Source: Gnetum montanum
Lineage: Eukaryota > Streptophyta > Gnetopsida > Gnetales > Gnetaceae
Reading direction: 5' to 3'
Length of the DNA: 64,000 bases
Assembly (NCBI GenBank): GCA_015680685.1
Contig: MNCI01018161.1
Location: forward strand, 868,454 to 932,453
The first letter of the stretch is position 1. Each line of letters begins with the position of its first letter. The translations under genes were made by a program, and so were the position numbers. Below, piece by piece: positions 1-12,109 of the stretch. The notes beneath the pieces are model-generated. The model was not told the origin of the DNA, searched no databases, and saw nothing but the letters and a program-made list of their open reading frames with translations.

Positions 1-575
1 ACGGTGACAACAAGAAATGTTTGATTGCTAAATTTTGGCCCATTGTCTATGACTATGGTCATGGGTAGACCAAAATGGATCATCATGTTATCATGTATGA
101 ATTTGTAGACATGCTACAATGTAGTCTTCCTAAGGGGAATAACTTTAACCCACTTTGTATAATACTTAGTTGTAGTTATAATGAAGCTATGCCCTATAGA
201 GGACTTACGGATTATTAACCTTATGATGTGCAATCCCCAATGTTTGAATGGCCACATGATCTACATTGTGTGTAGCTCAATAGGTGGCATGTGCATTAAG
301 TTGCCATGTCATTGACACATGTCATACACCTTGACCTTGGAAATGCACTTGTGCTCCATGTAAGGCCAATAGTAGCCTAAGCATCTAGTTGCTATTTGGC
401 CTTTGCTCAATACCTCGTAGACTTGTTCAACGATCATCTACATTTTTTTGTCCCTAATGTAGGTCAAGCCTATGCCATCATAGGATCTATGACACAATGT
501 GCTATCACCCATGATGATGTACTACCATGATTGCTTTCACACTGCATCCTTTTGGGCATTGGTTAAATGTTGCAG
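1..575 (-). pseudogene. TatA integrase, partial and broken
   Basis: Integrase would join element cDNA to host DNA. Reading leftward, the zinc-binding region keeps CLGYYWPYM and a Cys near DMCQ. The core follows with GHSFIITTTKY and TKWV, then DNGPKF, which carries the second catalytic Asp. The first catalytic Asp (normally in WGLDII) appears as His. The third residue (Glu) would lie beyond position 1. Several in-frame stops are present. It follows the archaeal-type RNase H directly, as in TatE. Confidence 0.85.
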
Positions 576-584
576 AGGTTCACC

Positions 585-1320
585 CTATAGAAGGTATGCC
601 TTAACATTGTCATACCATTCTACTACATAGATTGTGCTTACTATGGTTGTGGATGCAATGTCAGTTGTTTTTGTAATAGGCATAGTATAATCTACCACTG
701 AGGTGGGAAAGGCATGAAACATATCAGGTGTAATGCTTAAGGCTAACATCGCTAATGCATTGACAATGGTGTTTTCATTGTGGGGGATATGTTGAACATC
801 AACAATTGAAAATTGTCTATGTAAGTGCTTCACTAGGTCACAATAAGGTTACAAATGTTGTGATTTGAAAGTGTGAACTTCAATAACCTAGTTGACCACT
901 AGTTACAAGTCACCTCAGATCACTAGGTTTTGTATTCCTAGGTTATGAGCTACTAGGATGCCTTGGAGGAGACCTTTATACTCCACCACATTGTTAGTGC
1001 ATGGAAATGCAAAATGATACACGAAGGGTTGGATCTCCCTATAGGGGAATGTGATTATGGTAGTGTCACTATCCCATTAAGAGGTTAAAGTGCCATCAAA
1101 GTGTAAGAGTACCTAAAATTTGTTAGACACTTGAATTATGCTAGTGACATGCTCATCCAAAAACTTTGGATCTATCGTTGCTTGATCATTTATTGGGAAA
1201 GCTGTAAGTTGTGTGACTATTGCATGAGCTTTGGTTGATACTTGTGCAATGTAATATAGGTTAAAATCCATGTTTATTTCTTTCCAATGTGCAATGTGAC
1301 TCCTCTCATAACTATTCATG
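585..1320 (-). pseudogene. TatA archaeal-type RNase H (second RNase H)
   Basis: This domain matches the additional RNase H of plant Tat elements. The C-terminal part is clear: VDVQHIPHNENTIVNALA followed by LALSITPDMF, equivalent to the usual HVPR..N..ADALA..AS ending. The N-terminal segment around 1,113-1,319 (AQVSTKAHAIVTQLTAF, then FLDEHV) is shared with TatE at 58,680-58,760. Frame breaks separate the pieces. In the living family this domain is thought to support RNA removal during reverse transcription. Confidence 0.8.
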
Positions 1321-1781
1321 GTAATTACTTGGAGTACATTGCTCTTGTAGATGATGTTGACTTATTTGTAGAAAAGATAATGCCTTCAATTATTAACTGC
1401 AAATACCAAGGCAAGGCAATTATTTTTCACATCATTATACTTTGCTTCATAGGAATCCAATGCATGGCTTAGGTAGTACATGAGGACATCTATACCATCG
1501 TCTCACTTTCAACAAAGCAGAGAAGCAATGGACGTGTTGCAGGTAGCAAGGTAGATGTAGAATGGTTTCTCCTTATGAAGGGTAGATTGTCAAAAAATGA
1601 GCCAACTTCTATTTGAGGTTGATGAATTCCTCTTGGGATTAAGCTATCCACTCAAAGTGAACTCCCTTTTTGAGCAAGTGTTGCATTGGCTACAACTTAT
1701 TGGTCGATCGTGCAATAAACTCGCATATGAATTACAATCTACCTTGTAATCCTTGTAGCTTCTTAAGGTTAGATGGTGGTG
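1321..1781 (-). pseudogene. TatA first RNase H region, heavily decayed
   Basis: This is the interval between RT and the archaeal-type RNase H, where the canonical gypsy RNase H belongs. Fragments in several minus frames resemble the TatE region 58,185-58,560, including the segment equivalent to KKGVYFEW. No long open frame survives. The assignment rests mainly on position and on alignment by eye to TatE. Confidence 0.55.
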
Positions 1782-2720
1782 TTAAGTTGATAATGGCTTA
1801 AGCTTATCAAGGTCTATGCATATGCCTACTTCAGATACTATGAAACCTAGCATGTAGCATTTCTTGATGCTAAAGACACATTTCTTAGGATTTAGCCTAA
1901 GTTCATGCTGTAGGCAACATTTAATTATAAGGTTCAAGTCATTTGCATGGTTGTGTGACACTTTAAAGTTAACTGTTATATCATCAACATAATCATTAAG
2001 TAGACCTAATAAGTAGCCACTAAAAATGTACATTATGGCTCATTGATAAGTTTCTCCTACATTCATAAGTCCAAAGGTCATCATCATGTAATAAAATGTA
2101 CCCCAAGGGGTCATAAAGGTAGTATTGAACTGGTGCTTTAGGTTGCTCCAAATCTGCTTGTAACTTGAGAAGCCATTCAAGAAGGATAACAAGGAATGAC
2201 CAGCTGTAGTATTGAACAATTGGTCAATACTAGGCAATGGGAAATTTTCTTTAATAGTTTCCTTGTTCAGGTCTTTGAAGTCTATGAAAATGCATATACT
2301 TCCATTTTTCTTAGGTACAACCACAATGTTGAAGACCCAGTCAATATAGTCAATGGCCCAGATGAAACCAACCTTGTAGAGCTTAGTGATTTTATCATGG
2401 ACTACCAAAAAAAACCCTAGGTCTAACCTTGTGATATTTTTTCTTAACTATTTTTATGTTGGAATTGAGGATTATGTTGTGTTGTACTGCAAGAGGATCT
2501 AGGCTTGGCATGTCTTTGTAAGACCATGTGAATGCCTTGATGTTATCGTTGAGCGCTTTTGCAATGTATTTGGCATGTTGAGGCTCTAACAAAGAACTAA
2601 GTTTGAATGTTTTTTCCTTACTACTGGGTGTTGCTACAGGGATTTCAATGAGGGGATCCCCAGTGACATCACTTACCTCTAGATTTAGAGCCTTAACTAG
2701 ATGGTCTAAGAGTCTAGCAG
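1782..2720 (-). pseudogene. TatA reverse transcriptase with leader
   Basis: RT copies element RNA to DNA. Reading leftward: a leader (VSDVTGDPLIEIPVAT, about 2,690-2,640), FTWSYKDMPSLDP, YIDWVFNIVVVPKKNGS, CIFIDFKDLNKETIKENFPL, then FMTPWGTFYYMMMTFGL, and the catalytic box YVDD near 1,985, then LRLNPKKCVF. Two open stretches (2,408-2,040 and 2,033-1,782) are in the same frame, separated by one TGA after ETYQ. Apart from a few such stops this is among the best preserved domains in the window. It is closely related to the RTs of TatB, TatD and TatE. Confidence 0.92.
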
Positions 2721-3012
2721 TGCCTCTATGAATGTTATGTATTCATCATAGGCTATAGGATCAAGGTCTAGCCATTACAAATAAATGCATCATGTGAGAT
2801 CACAATGGGACCTGGTGAGGGCCAAAGGTGAGTGTAGATGCTCGAATGTAGTCATGTTGAAAATCCTACCAAAATTCTACAAAAGAAACTAGAAAATGTT
2901 CAAGCTAGACATTTCTTAGTGAGAGAAATATGTATAAAATGAAGAAAATAAATGCAATAAAATTTTCACCTAAGTACGTAGATGTGATTTTAAAAAGCAA
3001 GGATGCATGGGT

Positions 3013-3070
3013 AGGTTTTAGGCCTTGGCAGGCCATGGAATGCTAGTTTAAGGTCTTAGCACACTATGAT
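3013..3070 (-). repeat. Module-boundary repeat, TatA pre-RT cluster
   Basis: Two units of a short repeat, seen on the plus strand as TTTTAGGCCTTGGCAGGCCA and GCTAGTTTAAGGTCTTAG. They lie just upstream of RT in element orientation. The same motif in the same relative orientation recurs at 8,074-8,278 and in TatB, TatD and TatE. Confidence 0.8.
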
Positions 3071-3293
3071 ATATGTTAGATGCATCATTCAAGCAAATCT
3101 TCATGCGCCAAGAAATAAAAATTGACCTAGGTGTTCACTAGGAAAGAAGAAAAATTTAAAATTTTTCTAAGTTTGGGGGCAGCCAAAAGAATCAAAAAAT
3201 TTTCCAAGTCTATTGACTACACTCCTATCTAACTATGCTCTACACTATTGAACATAGTTCTAGGATAGGTGAAAATTTAATTGGTCTTGGGGG

Positions 3294-3301
3294 TATAAAA
3301 G
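3294..3301 (+). promoter_or_regulatory. TATA box upstream of the TatA antisense gene
   Basis: The sequence GGGGGTATAAAAGGG, a textbook TATA box, lies on the plus strand, against the direction of gag-pol and upstream of the antisense gene that ends at 7,870. The flanks contain TATGCTC-type sub-repeats like those in the LTR. TatE has a related GGAGGGTATATC (minus strand, 56,577-56,588) at the equivalent place. Promoter function is inferred. Confidence 0.5.
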
Positions 3302-4949
3302 GGCATTTCACCTTGGGTAAATTTGTCATTGTCAATGTTGAAAATGGAAACTTTCTAGAGTGTAGCAAAGTTGGAAGAGTGTAGTCACCAGAATCTTATG
3401 CCAAAGTGGATGTTAGCATCTTAGACTGACCAAGGTTGATGAGGGAGAGTAAGCATTGGGATGCTTGCCATGGGCATGCATGGAGGAGTAGAGGGCATCA
3501 TCATTTGCTAGGTACCAAAACTACACTCTTCTCTTTTTGCTATTTCTTGCCTGTTCCTTTGCTTTCTCGTACTAGATATTGGGGCTTATGTTAGTGGTGC
3601 CTTATTGTGGTGAGGGCTATCACCACCATGGCCACTTCAATAGCCACAACCATGAGGGTGTGTATGTTGGATGAGAGATTGGGGTTTTGGAAATAGCCTT
3701 ATGATTATTGTCTATAGGGTAGGGGTATGACAAGTTTCTATGATTTTTTCTACATGAATTTTGAAGATTTCTCCACTACACAAGGTAGGGATGAGGGTTT
3801 GGAAGTGGTGATAGGGCTATTTCCTACACACATGAGGTTCTATAAAAAATTATTTTTTCTTTTCTTTTTGATGCTTGTGGGGCTATGATGAGAGGACCTA
3901 TGGTAGCCAGGGAGGCCCACTATAGGAAGCTGCACTGCAGGGGTCTTTACCATTCTTGTAAAGCTGAAATGTGAGGCATGTGAGGGGGTTAAGGCACCAA
4001 CAGTGGCTAGGGTGGACTACCATAGAGCCAAGGGCAAGGCAAGGATTTACCCTTTGGCTTTTTATTTATTTATTTTTTCATAAGAAGAGAATGAGGGCCA
4101 TGAGAACCATGGGGATGTCATGCCCTATGGCATGAATGCACAAGTATAGAGGCTGAGAGAGGGGTAGCGCCAAGGATGCATTTTCTAGATTCTCCATTTT
4201 GGCTAGGTAGGAAAGGTGGCATGTTGTGTAGAAATGCTATCAGCAAGGCTGCAAGGAACATAGTTGTGGTTGGCACTTGGTATGCATGGTGCGATTAGAG
4301 TGGCTAGTAGGGTAGTACATAGTATCATGGTATGGCACTAGGTGGTTCGAGGAAAGCATTTGGGTAGCTACCAAACTTCAATTTACTAGCCATAGCAAGG
4401 ACTATGCTCCTGTTTTGGAGGTGTAGTTGATGCCAAGTGTTTGTCCAACATGCCTACACTAGATATCCAGGAAAGTTATTATGTAGTGTGGTTCTAGCTA
4501 GGGGCAAGTGATTTCTTAGCCTTCCTACTACAACACTTCAGTGTGATGATGTGGTCACACTTAGCAGTAGAGGCCGTATCACTGAGACATTGCTACCCAA
4601 GGCCAACTAGGACATATTGAGATTTATGTCTGATGAGTCCACTACTGGTGGTGATAGAGTAGGTAGTTTGGTCTATGTCCCTAGGTGCACTTGTCCCTTA
4701 TCTAGGATTTGGTAGATGCCAAAGTTCTCTTGCTATAATAAGAGCAACATCCTCTTTGTTACTTTGGATGTGCACACTTTATTCCAGAACCTACCTGGAA
4801 CTATGTACTATGCTAGAGGGCAAGTAATCTCATGATTTTTTCATTGTAGTCCTTTGCTACTAGCTCATGCTAAGTTTTGTAACTCCTAACTACTCATTAT
4901 TAATGCTAGATTTAGACTTGACACTTAGGATATTCATGATGATGATGAG
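3302..4949 (+). other. 5' part of the TatA inverted cassette, no clear exon
   Basis: This lies between the TATA box and the first recognisable exon. I see no long open frame. The composition is less AT-rich than the LTRs and short coding-like stretches occur on the plus strand. It probably holds decayed first exons or leader of the antisense gene. Part of it (about 3,500-4,200) seems related in reverse complement to TatE 55,850-56,440. Confidence 0.35.
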
Positions 4950-7870
4950 GCTCTAGCCTTGACATTTACCACCCTAGATGTGTTCTCCTCTAGTTCAAAT
5001 GTTTGGGAGGCTATCCTTGAATAGTTCGGAGGTAATCTAAAGGATTACCCTAAGTGGTACTCAAAGGAATTCAAGTGGTGTAGGACCTATGATTCGCTTG
5101 ATGAGGAGTAGGCATGTGGTGAGCTCAACCTTGAAGAGCGACTTGCGCCACCACCTCTATCTCGCATACCATTTGTTCCACATAAGCATCTATCATTTTG
5201 GCTCATAAGATTTCTTAGATGCACTTGTTTATTTTCCTTTGCATGATTTTCATGTTGTTTTTTCCTTTATTGCCACTACAGTTACTTCAAGAGAGGCATT
5301 GGTGATCACCACAGGTAGCACTGAGGCCACCCTTATCATGAAATATGGTGATGTGGAGGATGCATAGCATCGGTTGTGCCATTAGGCCTTAGAGGCATTA
5401 TCCAATTGGCTCACATGTGCTAGGCATTAGCCCAAGCATTTCAGTGATCAAAATAGTCACCATCATAGAATCCTTGAGCAATGATGTCCTTCACTTCGTC
5501 ACTCACGTGTATGAAGTGAGGGTAGTTCTAGATCTCAATGAGGCCTACTTTGTTAACCTCTTTGGCCTTCCATTGATGGCTCATTGATCATTGACAAGAG
5601 CAACAAAGATGTGAACCATAGTTGAGAGATTGATAAGTGGTTGGGAGCCATCCAATCTTACAAAGGCATTGCAATTAAGGACATGCATGTGCATGAGGTC
5701 TGGGAGCTCTACCCTCTCTTTTGTACTCATGCCTTCTCAAAAGTTCTCTCTCAAGAAAAAATGCTTGGAATTGAGTAAGTGCAGGTGATGAAGGAGGTGC
5801 TACAGGAGGGCATGAGGTTCAACTGGGCCTCCTACATCACCACTAGCATACATGTAGAAATCACCAGGCTATGCTACAACCTCTAGGCAAGGTTCATGTA
5901 CACTTTGTAGGATTTATGGAGCTTCTGGTGGTTTGAGATAGTGGATGATGGGTAGTGCAAGACTATGAGTAGTTATCTAAGCCTTGGGTAAAGCACATGT
6001 TCAGAACCACTCGCTTGTAAGACACCCCCCCCCCGTAGAGGGGATCAATGAGTTGTACTCAGTGATGACCAAAGGTCACTTGGTGTGGTCACATTATTCT
6101 CATGATAACCCAGTCAAGTGTCCCCTAATTATTATTGGTAACCACTATATTACCAAAATGGTGGGGCCATTAAAGGAAAAAATCAATATGCCCCACCCAA
6201 AAAAGGAGGCTGATCCTGTGGTTGGATAGGTAAGCATTAAGAAGATCTACATCAATATCCCAAGCTTGCACATAGATGTTGTAGGTTAGCCTCCATGTAG
6301 ATGCATTTGTTTTATATTTTTTATACTAATGCTAAAATGTTATGTTTGTAAATTAGGTGAGAGGGCTACTGAAGCAGCAATAATAGTAGCAAATATGGCC
6401 CCTCCTTAGGCTAAGGAGAAGGAAACACACCAAGAGGAGCTACATGATGCTATATAGATCCTCCAATAGTTTAAGGTGGAGGGGATGTTCCACCATAACA
6501 AGGGTGATTTTTCCAACCTCTTTTATGCAATGTAGCTAGGAGATCCTCTTTCTCTCACATTTGAGGGCTTACTAGGTAAATGTCTTAGATTGCCATTTGT
6601 TGTTTCTCTTTTGCTCTTGCATCTTTGGGTATTATTTGTTTCTTATAAAAATGTTGGGTTGCAGCCTTAGATGTACTTGCTAGTAGTCCACCATCTACAC
6701 CTACCTACCATATGAAGTCGTGAGTAGAAATTCTAGACAAGTTTGCCTTCATGAAAGGCATTGTTGAGGATATGGTTGACTGCCTACAGTACATAGATCC
6801 TAAGCTTGGTATGCATGTGATGTTTATTTACTAATTTAATGCATAATTTATGCCTAGTTTTGATTTTCTTTTTGTCTGCTAATAGTTTCTAAGCTTTACT
6901 AGGATCCAAACCAGGTGGCAAAAGTAGATGTCATTCTTGAGTACCCTCTTAAAGTAGAGTAGGTGCCTTGTCGCATGTAGGAGGCAGCCAACAAGTGTGT
7001 GTTTTACTACATGAAAGCATTATAGGTCTATAGGGACTTGAATAAGCACCTATGGAAATGTATGCACAAACTTTAGAAGAGAGTGATGAGCCAAGATATG
7101 AAGATCAAGGACCTCCAATCTCAATATGAATTCTTGGTGACTTGACCATGGGGAGATAGTACCTAACATACTACAAAGATTGATTAAGACATGTATTGGT
7201 TGACCATCTAGGGCACAAACGAGGTGACTTGGGAGAACACTGAGTAGTGGCTACATATGGACTTGCTTGCCCAAAATAATAAATATTAAAATAATTTTAG
7301 TACTAAGTTTTGCAAGTGGGAGAATACGCAAAAGAACCACAAACATCACTATAAGTATGACCGAGATGCATATCTTTGGTAACTCAAGGAAGAGTTTGTT
7401 GACCGTCACTACCTTGAGATGTTTGTAGAGGCAACTGGTGGAAGATGGGCCTTTGAGATATTTGCTTATCATATAGTGTTAGTGGTTTCCCAAAGAGGGA
7501 GATTATCATGCCCTTAGAGGAGGCTTCATTTGCCACATTTTCCATGAGTCCATCCACATGGACTTCTATGGACAAAGGCAAGACCCTCGTAGGAGTTGAC
7601 TTTGGCTAGGAGGATTAGGCACCACTATCTGAGGTAGAGATCCTTTGATGCCTTGATAGTTTGCCTCTAGACATGATCAATGTGGGACCCTCTTAGGTTA
7701 GTTTTTATGTGCTTTTTATGGTTTTTCTTGTATTACCTTGTATATTGTACATCTTTCTCACAAGTTTTCTACTTTGTTGTGGTTGTTAATAGGCATTAAG
7801 TGATGTTGTAGGTCCCAGTAGTGCAGTCAATGAGGAGGAACCTCCACATCCACCTAGCACCACTGGCTAA
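4950..7870 (+). pseudogene. Antisense spliced gene inside TatA, decayed
   Basis: This gene runs opposite to gag-pol. Peptide stretches include WEAILE, GGNLKDYPKWYSKEFKW (about 5,010-5,080), LNEAYFVNLFGLPLMA (about 5,535-5,580), MRFNWASYITTSIH (about 5,810) and AFMKGIVEDMVDCL. At least four introns with GT-AG ends are visible: 6,285-6,356, 6,576-6,664, 6,809-6,885 and 7,697-7,792. Frame is kept across the last three. The last exon (7,793-7,870) encodes ALSDVVGPS... and ends in TAA. Nearly all internal stops are TAG. Tat elements such as maize Grande are known to carry antisense ORFs, and the NLFGLP and FNW..YI segments recall those plant transposon proteins. That link is from memory and unproven. 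Confidence 0.65.
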
Positions 7871-8073
7871 GCATATCTTGACGTAGTCCTATCATTGGGC
7901 AGTTTTGCATTTTTGTGTATTTTACTACATGATGTGGATGATCATGCTATGTATTATTATTAAAATGAGATGTAGTGGACATTTTTCTATATAGAGTGCT
8001 TGATGTGTAGACTTTTGCATTCATTTATTATATGCCAATAATGTGATGAACTGATGCAACTAGGATATAGTGA
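7871..8073. other. Spacer after the antisense gene, TatA
   Basis: About 200 bases of AT-rich sequence follow the antisense stop codon. They contain no open frame. This would be the 3' untranslated region of the antisense gene and ends at the module-boundary repeat. Confidence 0.4.
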
Positions 8074-8278
8074 TTGCTAGTTTTAGGCCATTTTGGACCA
8101 CATATGTAGATAACATGTTAACAGTTTTAGGCCATTCTATGCCCAGTGATAGTTTAAGGCCATTTTGCGCTATGTGACGAAGTAGAAAGGTTGCTAGTTT
8201 TAGGCCGTGGTAGGCCATGTGATGCTAGTTTAGGGCCATAGTGGGCCATGAAATAGTTTAAGGCCATTTCAAGATATG
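8074..8278 (-). repeat. Module-boundary repeat, TatA post-protease cluster
   Basis: Five or six units are visible on the plus strand, each built on TAGTTTAAGGCC or TAGTTTTAGGCC followed by a GGCCATG-like half: near 8,074, 8,120, 8,150, 8,190, 8,222 and 8,253. All units point the same way. The cluster lies between the protease end and the 3' end of the antisense gene, exactly as in TatB at 36,652-36,774. Confidence 0.85.
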
Positions 8279-8599
8279 GTATTTTTTACAATTTTTAAGT
8301 TTTATGATTTTTATTTATTTTGATGTTTTTCATGTGTAAAATGATAAGTAAATAAGTGAAAATGTAAACCAAGCAATGATGCAAAAGTAAAATAAATAAA
8401 TGCATAATAAAAAAAACAACACAAAGTGTAAACAACCAAGCTAAATGTAAATGCATAAGCAAAAAAGTAAGTAAGAAGCATATGAAAAAGTGAGGGTTAG
8501 GCAAACACCTAGTGCACATTGGACTAAGGAGGTGCCTTAATTGTGTAGTTGCTTTATAACTTGATGTGGGTTAGGCAACATGTAGGACTAGACAACATG

Positions 8600-9400
8600 A
8601 TACAATAATCACCTTGACCTTCATCAACTGTGTCAAAGGGTAATTCTTCTTACAAAGTATCCTCTATGAGCTCGTTGGATTCCTTTGGTTCCTCAAGTTG
8701 GTCTACCTCACATGTTTTACTTTTGTCTTTCATGGAAGGCATGTCATTGAGAAACTCCACCTCTGACCCTTGTTCATTGTCAATGTTCCTAATGATTAGA
8801 AGGGCTACATTGTCACCATATATGATAATCTCATCACCTTCATATGAAAGTTGGATTTCTTGGTGAATATGGGAGGAAATGGCCTACTTAGGATCAAGTT
8901 GAAGCTGGACATCTCCTCAATGATAATGAATTCTAATATGGTGAAGAACTGTTCCCCTACCATAAGGGTATCATGACCATTCCCCTTACAACAATGCATG
9001 AACCATTAAAATATTTTAGGCACATTGTCTTTGTTCATTTCATTTGGTTGGCAAGACCAAGCTTGTCAATGACTGTGTATGGGATGACATTATTTATTGC
9101 CTCATTGTCGACATACACCCTATAGATTCTACACTACGCAATTTTGATTATGATGAAAATTGACATTGTGATGACCTGATCCTTCATAGGGTCAACCTTG
9201 ATCTCCTGATCATGGAATGCCAAGGACATTAAGCTCGATTCCTGTAGGGAAGGTGATAACATCACAATGTGGATGGTTTGCTCATTTTTTGGGATGTTCT
9301 CTATGATAAGAATGGAGGTCAACATGCAAACTAATGTTATTAGATTGTACAAGCTTAACATTGTGTTTTTTTATTTTAGAGCCTATTTGACCTAGGCCAC
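8600..9400 (-). pseudogene. TatA aspartic protease region
   Basis: This retropepsin-like protease would cut Gag-Pol. Reading leftward, VYVDNEAINNVIPYTVIDKL (about 9,117-9,060) is the active-site region. The position of the usual D-S/T-G triad reads D-N-E, so the Gly and Ser are changed. A downstream segment matches the TatB protease tail (TILEFIIIEEMSSFNLIL and a GHMMVT-like end). The partner segment in TatB reads QVHVDDGAKTNIIP. Frameshifts split it; the coding end is near 8,630. Confidence 0.7.
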
Positions 9401-12103
9401 TACATCAAGGAAGTCCTTGCCACTTTTTGCTACCTTGATGTTGGCTTTCATCACCTCCATCCGATCCAAGAGATAGATCCCTTATGAAGGGGATTTAGGC
9501 TTTGCCTGACTTACTTATTTTGGAGCCTCAACACTCCATTGTTGGTTTCTTGTGATGGCCTTCTTAGTTGATTTGGCCATGGGAATAGAGGAAAATGGGA
9601 TAGGCTTTGGTGGGCCTAGTGTCCTTTGCTTCCATTACTACCTAAGCATTTGGTCAGCAAGGTGCTTGTTGGGCCACTTGGTTGCCATCTCAATTGCTTG
9701 TTTATGTCACTTATAGGATGAGGTCTTGGGAGAGTAGGGACTAATACATTTCCCACCATTAGACTCTTAGAAGGTGAGGAGTCAGCATGTTATATCACCC
9801 TTATGACAAAGGATGAGTAGGTGATTGCTGCTACAACATGCTATGAGACCCTAATGACAAAGGATGTTCTGGGTGCTCCAGGTGATGCCTTGATAACAAA
9901 AGGGGTCCTCAAACTAGTTGATGTTAAGGAGGCCCTAGCATTGTTAAAGGGTTCATGAAGCACAAATGGCTCTTACACCAAATTTGAGTCATCAACTCTG
10001 ATAACATTGATGGTGTACTCTGCACCACTTGCATTGATGGTCTCTGCACACCCTCATTGATTGGTCTTGAGGAAAAACTAGGTTGGTTGCATCAAGGACC
10101 AACTCAACCTTGTCAATCATGTGTTGTATGTCATCCTATAAGGCCATGCAAAAATTCGTATCATGTCTAGGAAATTGGTAATACTAGAAAAAATAGTCAA
10201 GTCTAAAATGATTAGGGACTAGAGGCTCATTTGGTAGTGCAATTGAGAGATTCTTGAGGGGCTCACAATATTGGTCATGCCACTTGCAAGCATCCTTGAA
10301 CATAGGCTTATACTAGATGCATCCAACATGAAGAAATTGGTCCAAAAGCTCCAATAGCTTGATGGGCAAGGGTGTATACTTTGAGCAATCATTATGCTCA
10401 AAGTTTGGCCTTCAGGAAGCTTGTTGTCAATGATGCAGGTTGGTTGTTCATCACAATGCTAGATACATAAGCCTTGTTGTTATTGGCTAGGGCCTTGGGT
10501 GGCTTGGCCATTGATTTGGAATTGTTTGGCTTAGCCTTGTTGACCACCATTGTGATAGTTGTGGTTTCTTTATTTCCCTTATCTTTGTCCTTTTCTTTCT
10601 TTGCATGTAAGTTTTTATAGGCCATGTAGGTTCGGTCCTTGATTGCCTTCACTGTATCTTGAATGCTTTTTGTTTGAGCAAATTCTTGGCTCAAGGATTA
10701 CATGTAAAGGTAATGTAGCTTTAACTTAATGAAGTCATTCATTACCCCCTTGAAAATGGCTAGCAGGTGTGTCTCTGCAATAGGCTCATAGATCTTGTTA
10801 AGTGATGCACTCCATCATTGAATGAATTTTTGCATAGGCTCTAAATAGCCCTACATAACTTACATCAACTAATCCAGGGTCACCTCAAGCTTCAATTTAT
10901 ACTTGAAGTGTGTGATGAATTGGGTGAGAAAATCCTCAAAAGAAGAAATGGAGGACCTAGGGAGTACATAGTACTAATCTAGTTCCTTTCAACTCAAGGA
11001 CATGGTGAATAAAAAAATGATTGCATGTGGCCATGCTTGTAGTAAAAGGCATTCAAACTAAAAGGTCACTGGATGAGCATTAGGGTTCCCTTCACCATTG
11101 TATTTGGTGAATTGGGGTAATGGGACCCTGGTGGAAAGCACCAATGGTGGGAGTATAGGACTAATTGGATCATCTTGGTAAAACTCCATCACATGGACCA
11201 TTTTAGAGGAGGTGGCTTTAAGTCACTTGACCTCTTCGGTGAGGCTTTGGATCAACTAGAACACTTGATCCTAGCCTAATGTGGTTGTAGCAAGCTATGT
11301 GGGTTGTGTTGCATGCTATGATTGTTGTATGGCCCATGACCTAGGTCTAGGTTCTGTGACCACATGCAACACTTGTTGCATGGGCAATGCCATAGACATA
11401 GTAGCTGGGCCCCACCATGTGCTTATTGGTTGGGCCATTGTGAAGGGTGCCAACATGATAGGTGGGATGAATAATGCCCGAGTTGAATGTGATGAAGGAA
11501 TGTGCACGATGTGCACATAGGGTTGCGTAGGTGCAACTATTGCTAGTATGGAAGGCTAAACAGACTGGATAGGCTACATAGGCAAAATAGGCTACAAAGG
11601 TATGATAAATGGTAGACTGAAAGGAAAGATAAAAGGAAGCACAACATCTTAGCATGTCTAATGTGTTTTGTGAGTCACCACCATAGGCATGGACTTGAGC
11701 AATGACACTTAGCTAATGATTATCTCCAAAAAGATAGATGGATGGGATAGTGGAGGAATGAAAGCAGAGGTTGTCTACTAGAAGGAGGTGTGGAATGAAT
11801 CATCATGCTTAGATCAAGCTTCAAACTCATCTAGATCCTCCTATATGGGATCCTTATAGTCATCCTTGCCTCATGCCCGAGGTTGTAGATGAGGTTGTCT
11901 AGCATCCACTAGTAGGGTTTTGTGAATAGGATAAAATCCATGGTGGAAGGAAATAATTCCCTCTCATTTTTGTGTATAATCACACAACTATGTTTGGCAT
12001 CTATTTTTTGGTAGTCTACATACAAACGTGCCTCTATCTTCATACAAATGAAGTTATATTGCTCGTCATTGAGCACCATGTACTCAAGAGGTAGGTTGCG
12101 CAA
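9401..12103 (-). pseudogene. TatA gag, decayed
   Basis: Gag forms the particle coat. Starting at the right, LNDEQYNFICMKIEARLY (about 12,075-12,020) matches the gag N-terminus of TatB (about 40,470) and TatC (about 46,790). The capsid-like core lies at about 11,200-10,700. After it come SQEFAQTKSIQDTVKAI and YMAYKNLHAKKE (10,694-10,600), a Lys/Asn/Thr-rich linker, and KLLELLDQFLHVGC (about 10,350), which parallels KLLDQLLRSGC in TatB. No zinc knuckle is evident. Multiple stops and shifts break the frame. Confidence 0.7.
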
Positions 12104-12109
12104 CCTAAA

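Noticed and set aside
8295-8519. Leu/His-rich minus-strand open frame after the TatA protease
   Set aside because: It lies beyond the protease end in AT-rich spacer next to the boundary repeat, and TatB has no match at that place.
11281-11655. Overlapping open frames on both strands (Cys/Met-rich plus, Ser/Ala-rich minus)
   Set aside because: They lie within the decayed TatA gag and overlap one another. A Pro/Gln-rich linker of gag on the minus strand explains the open stretch.
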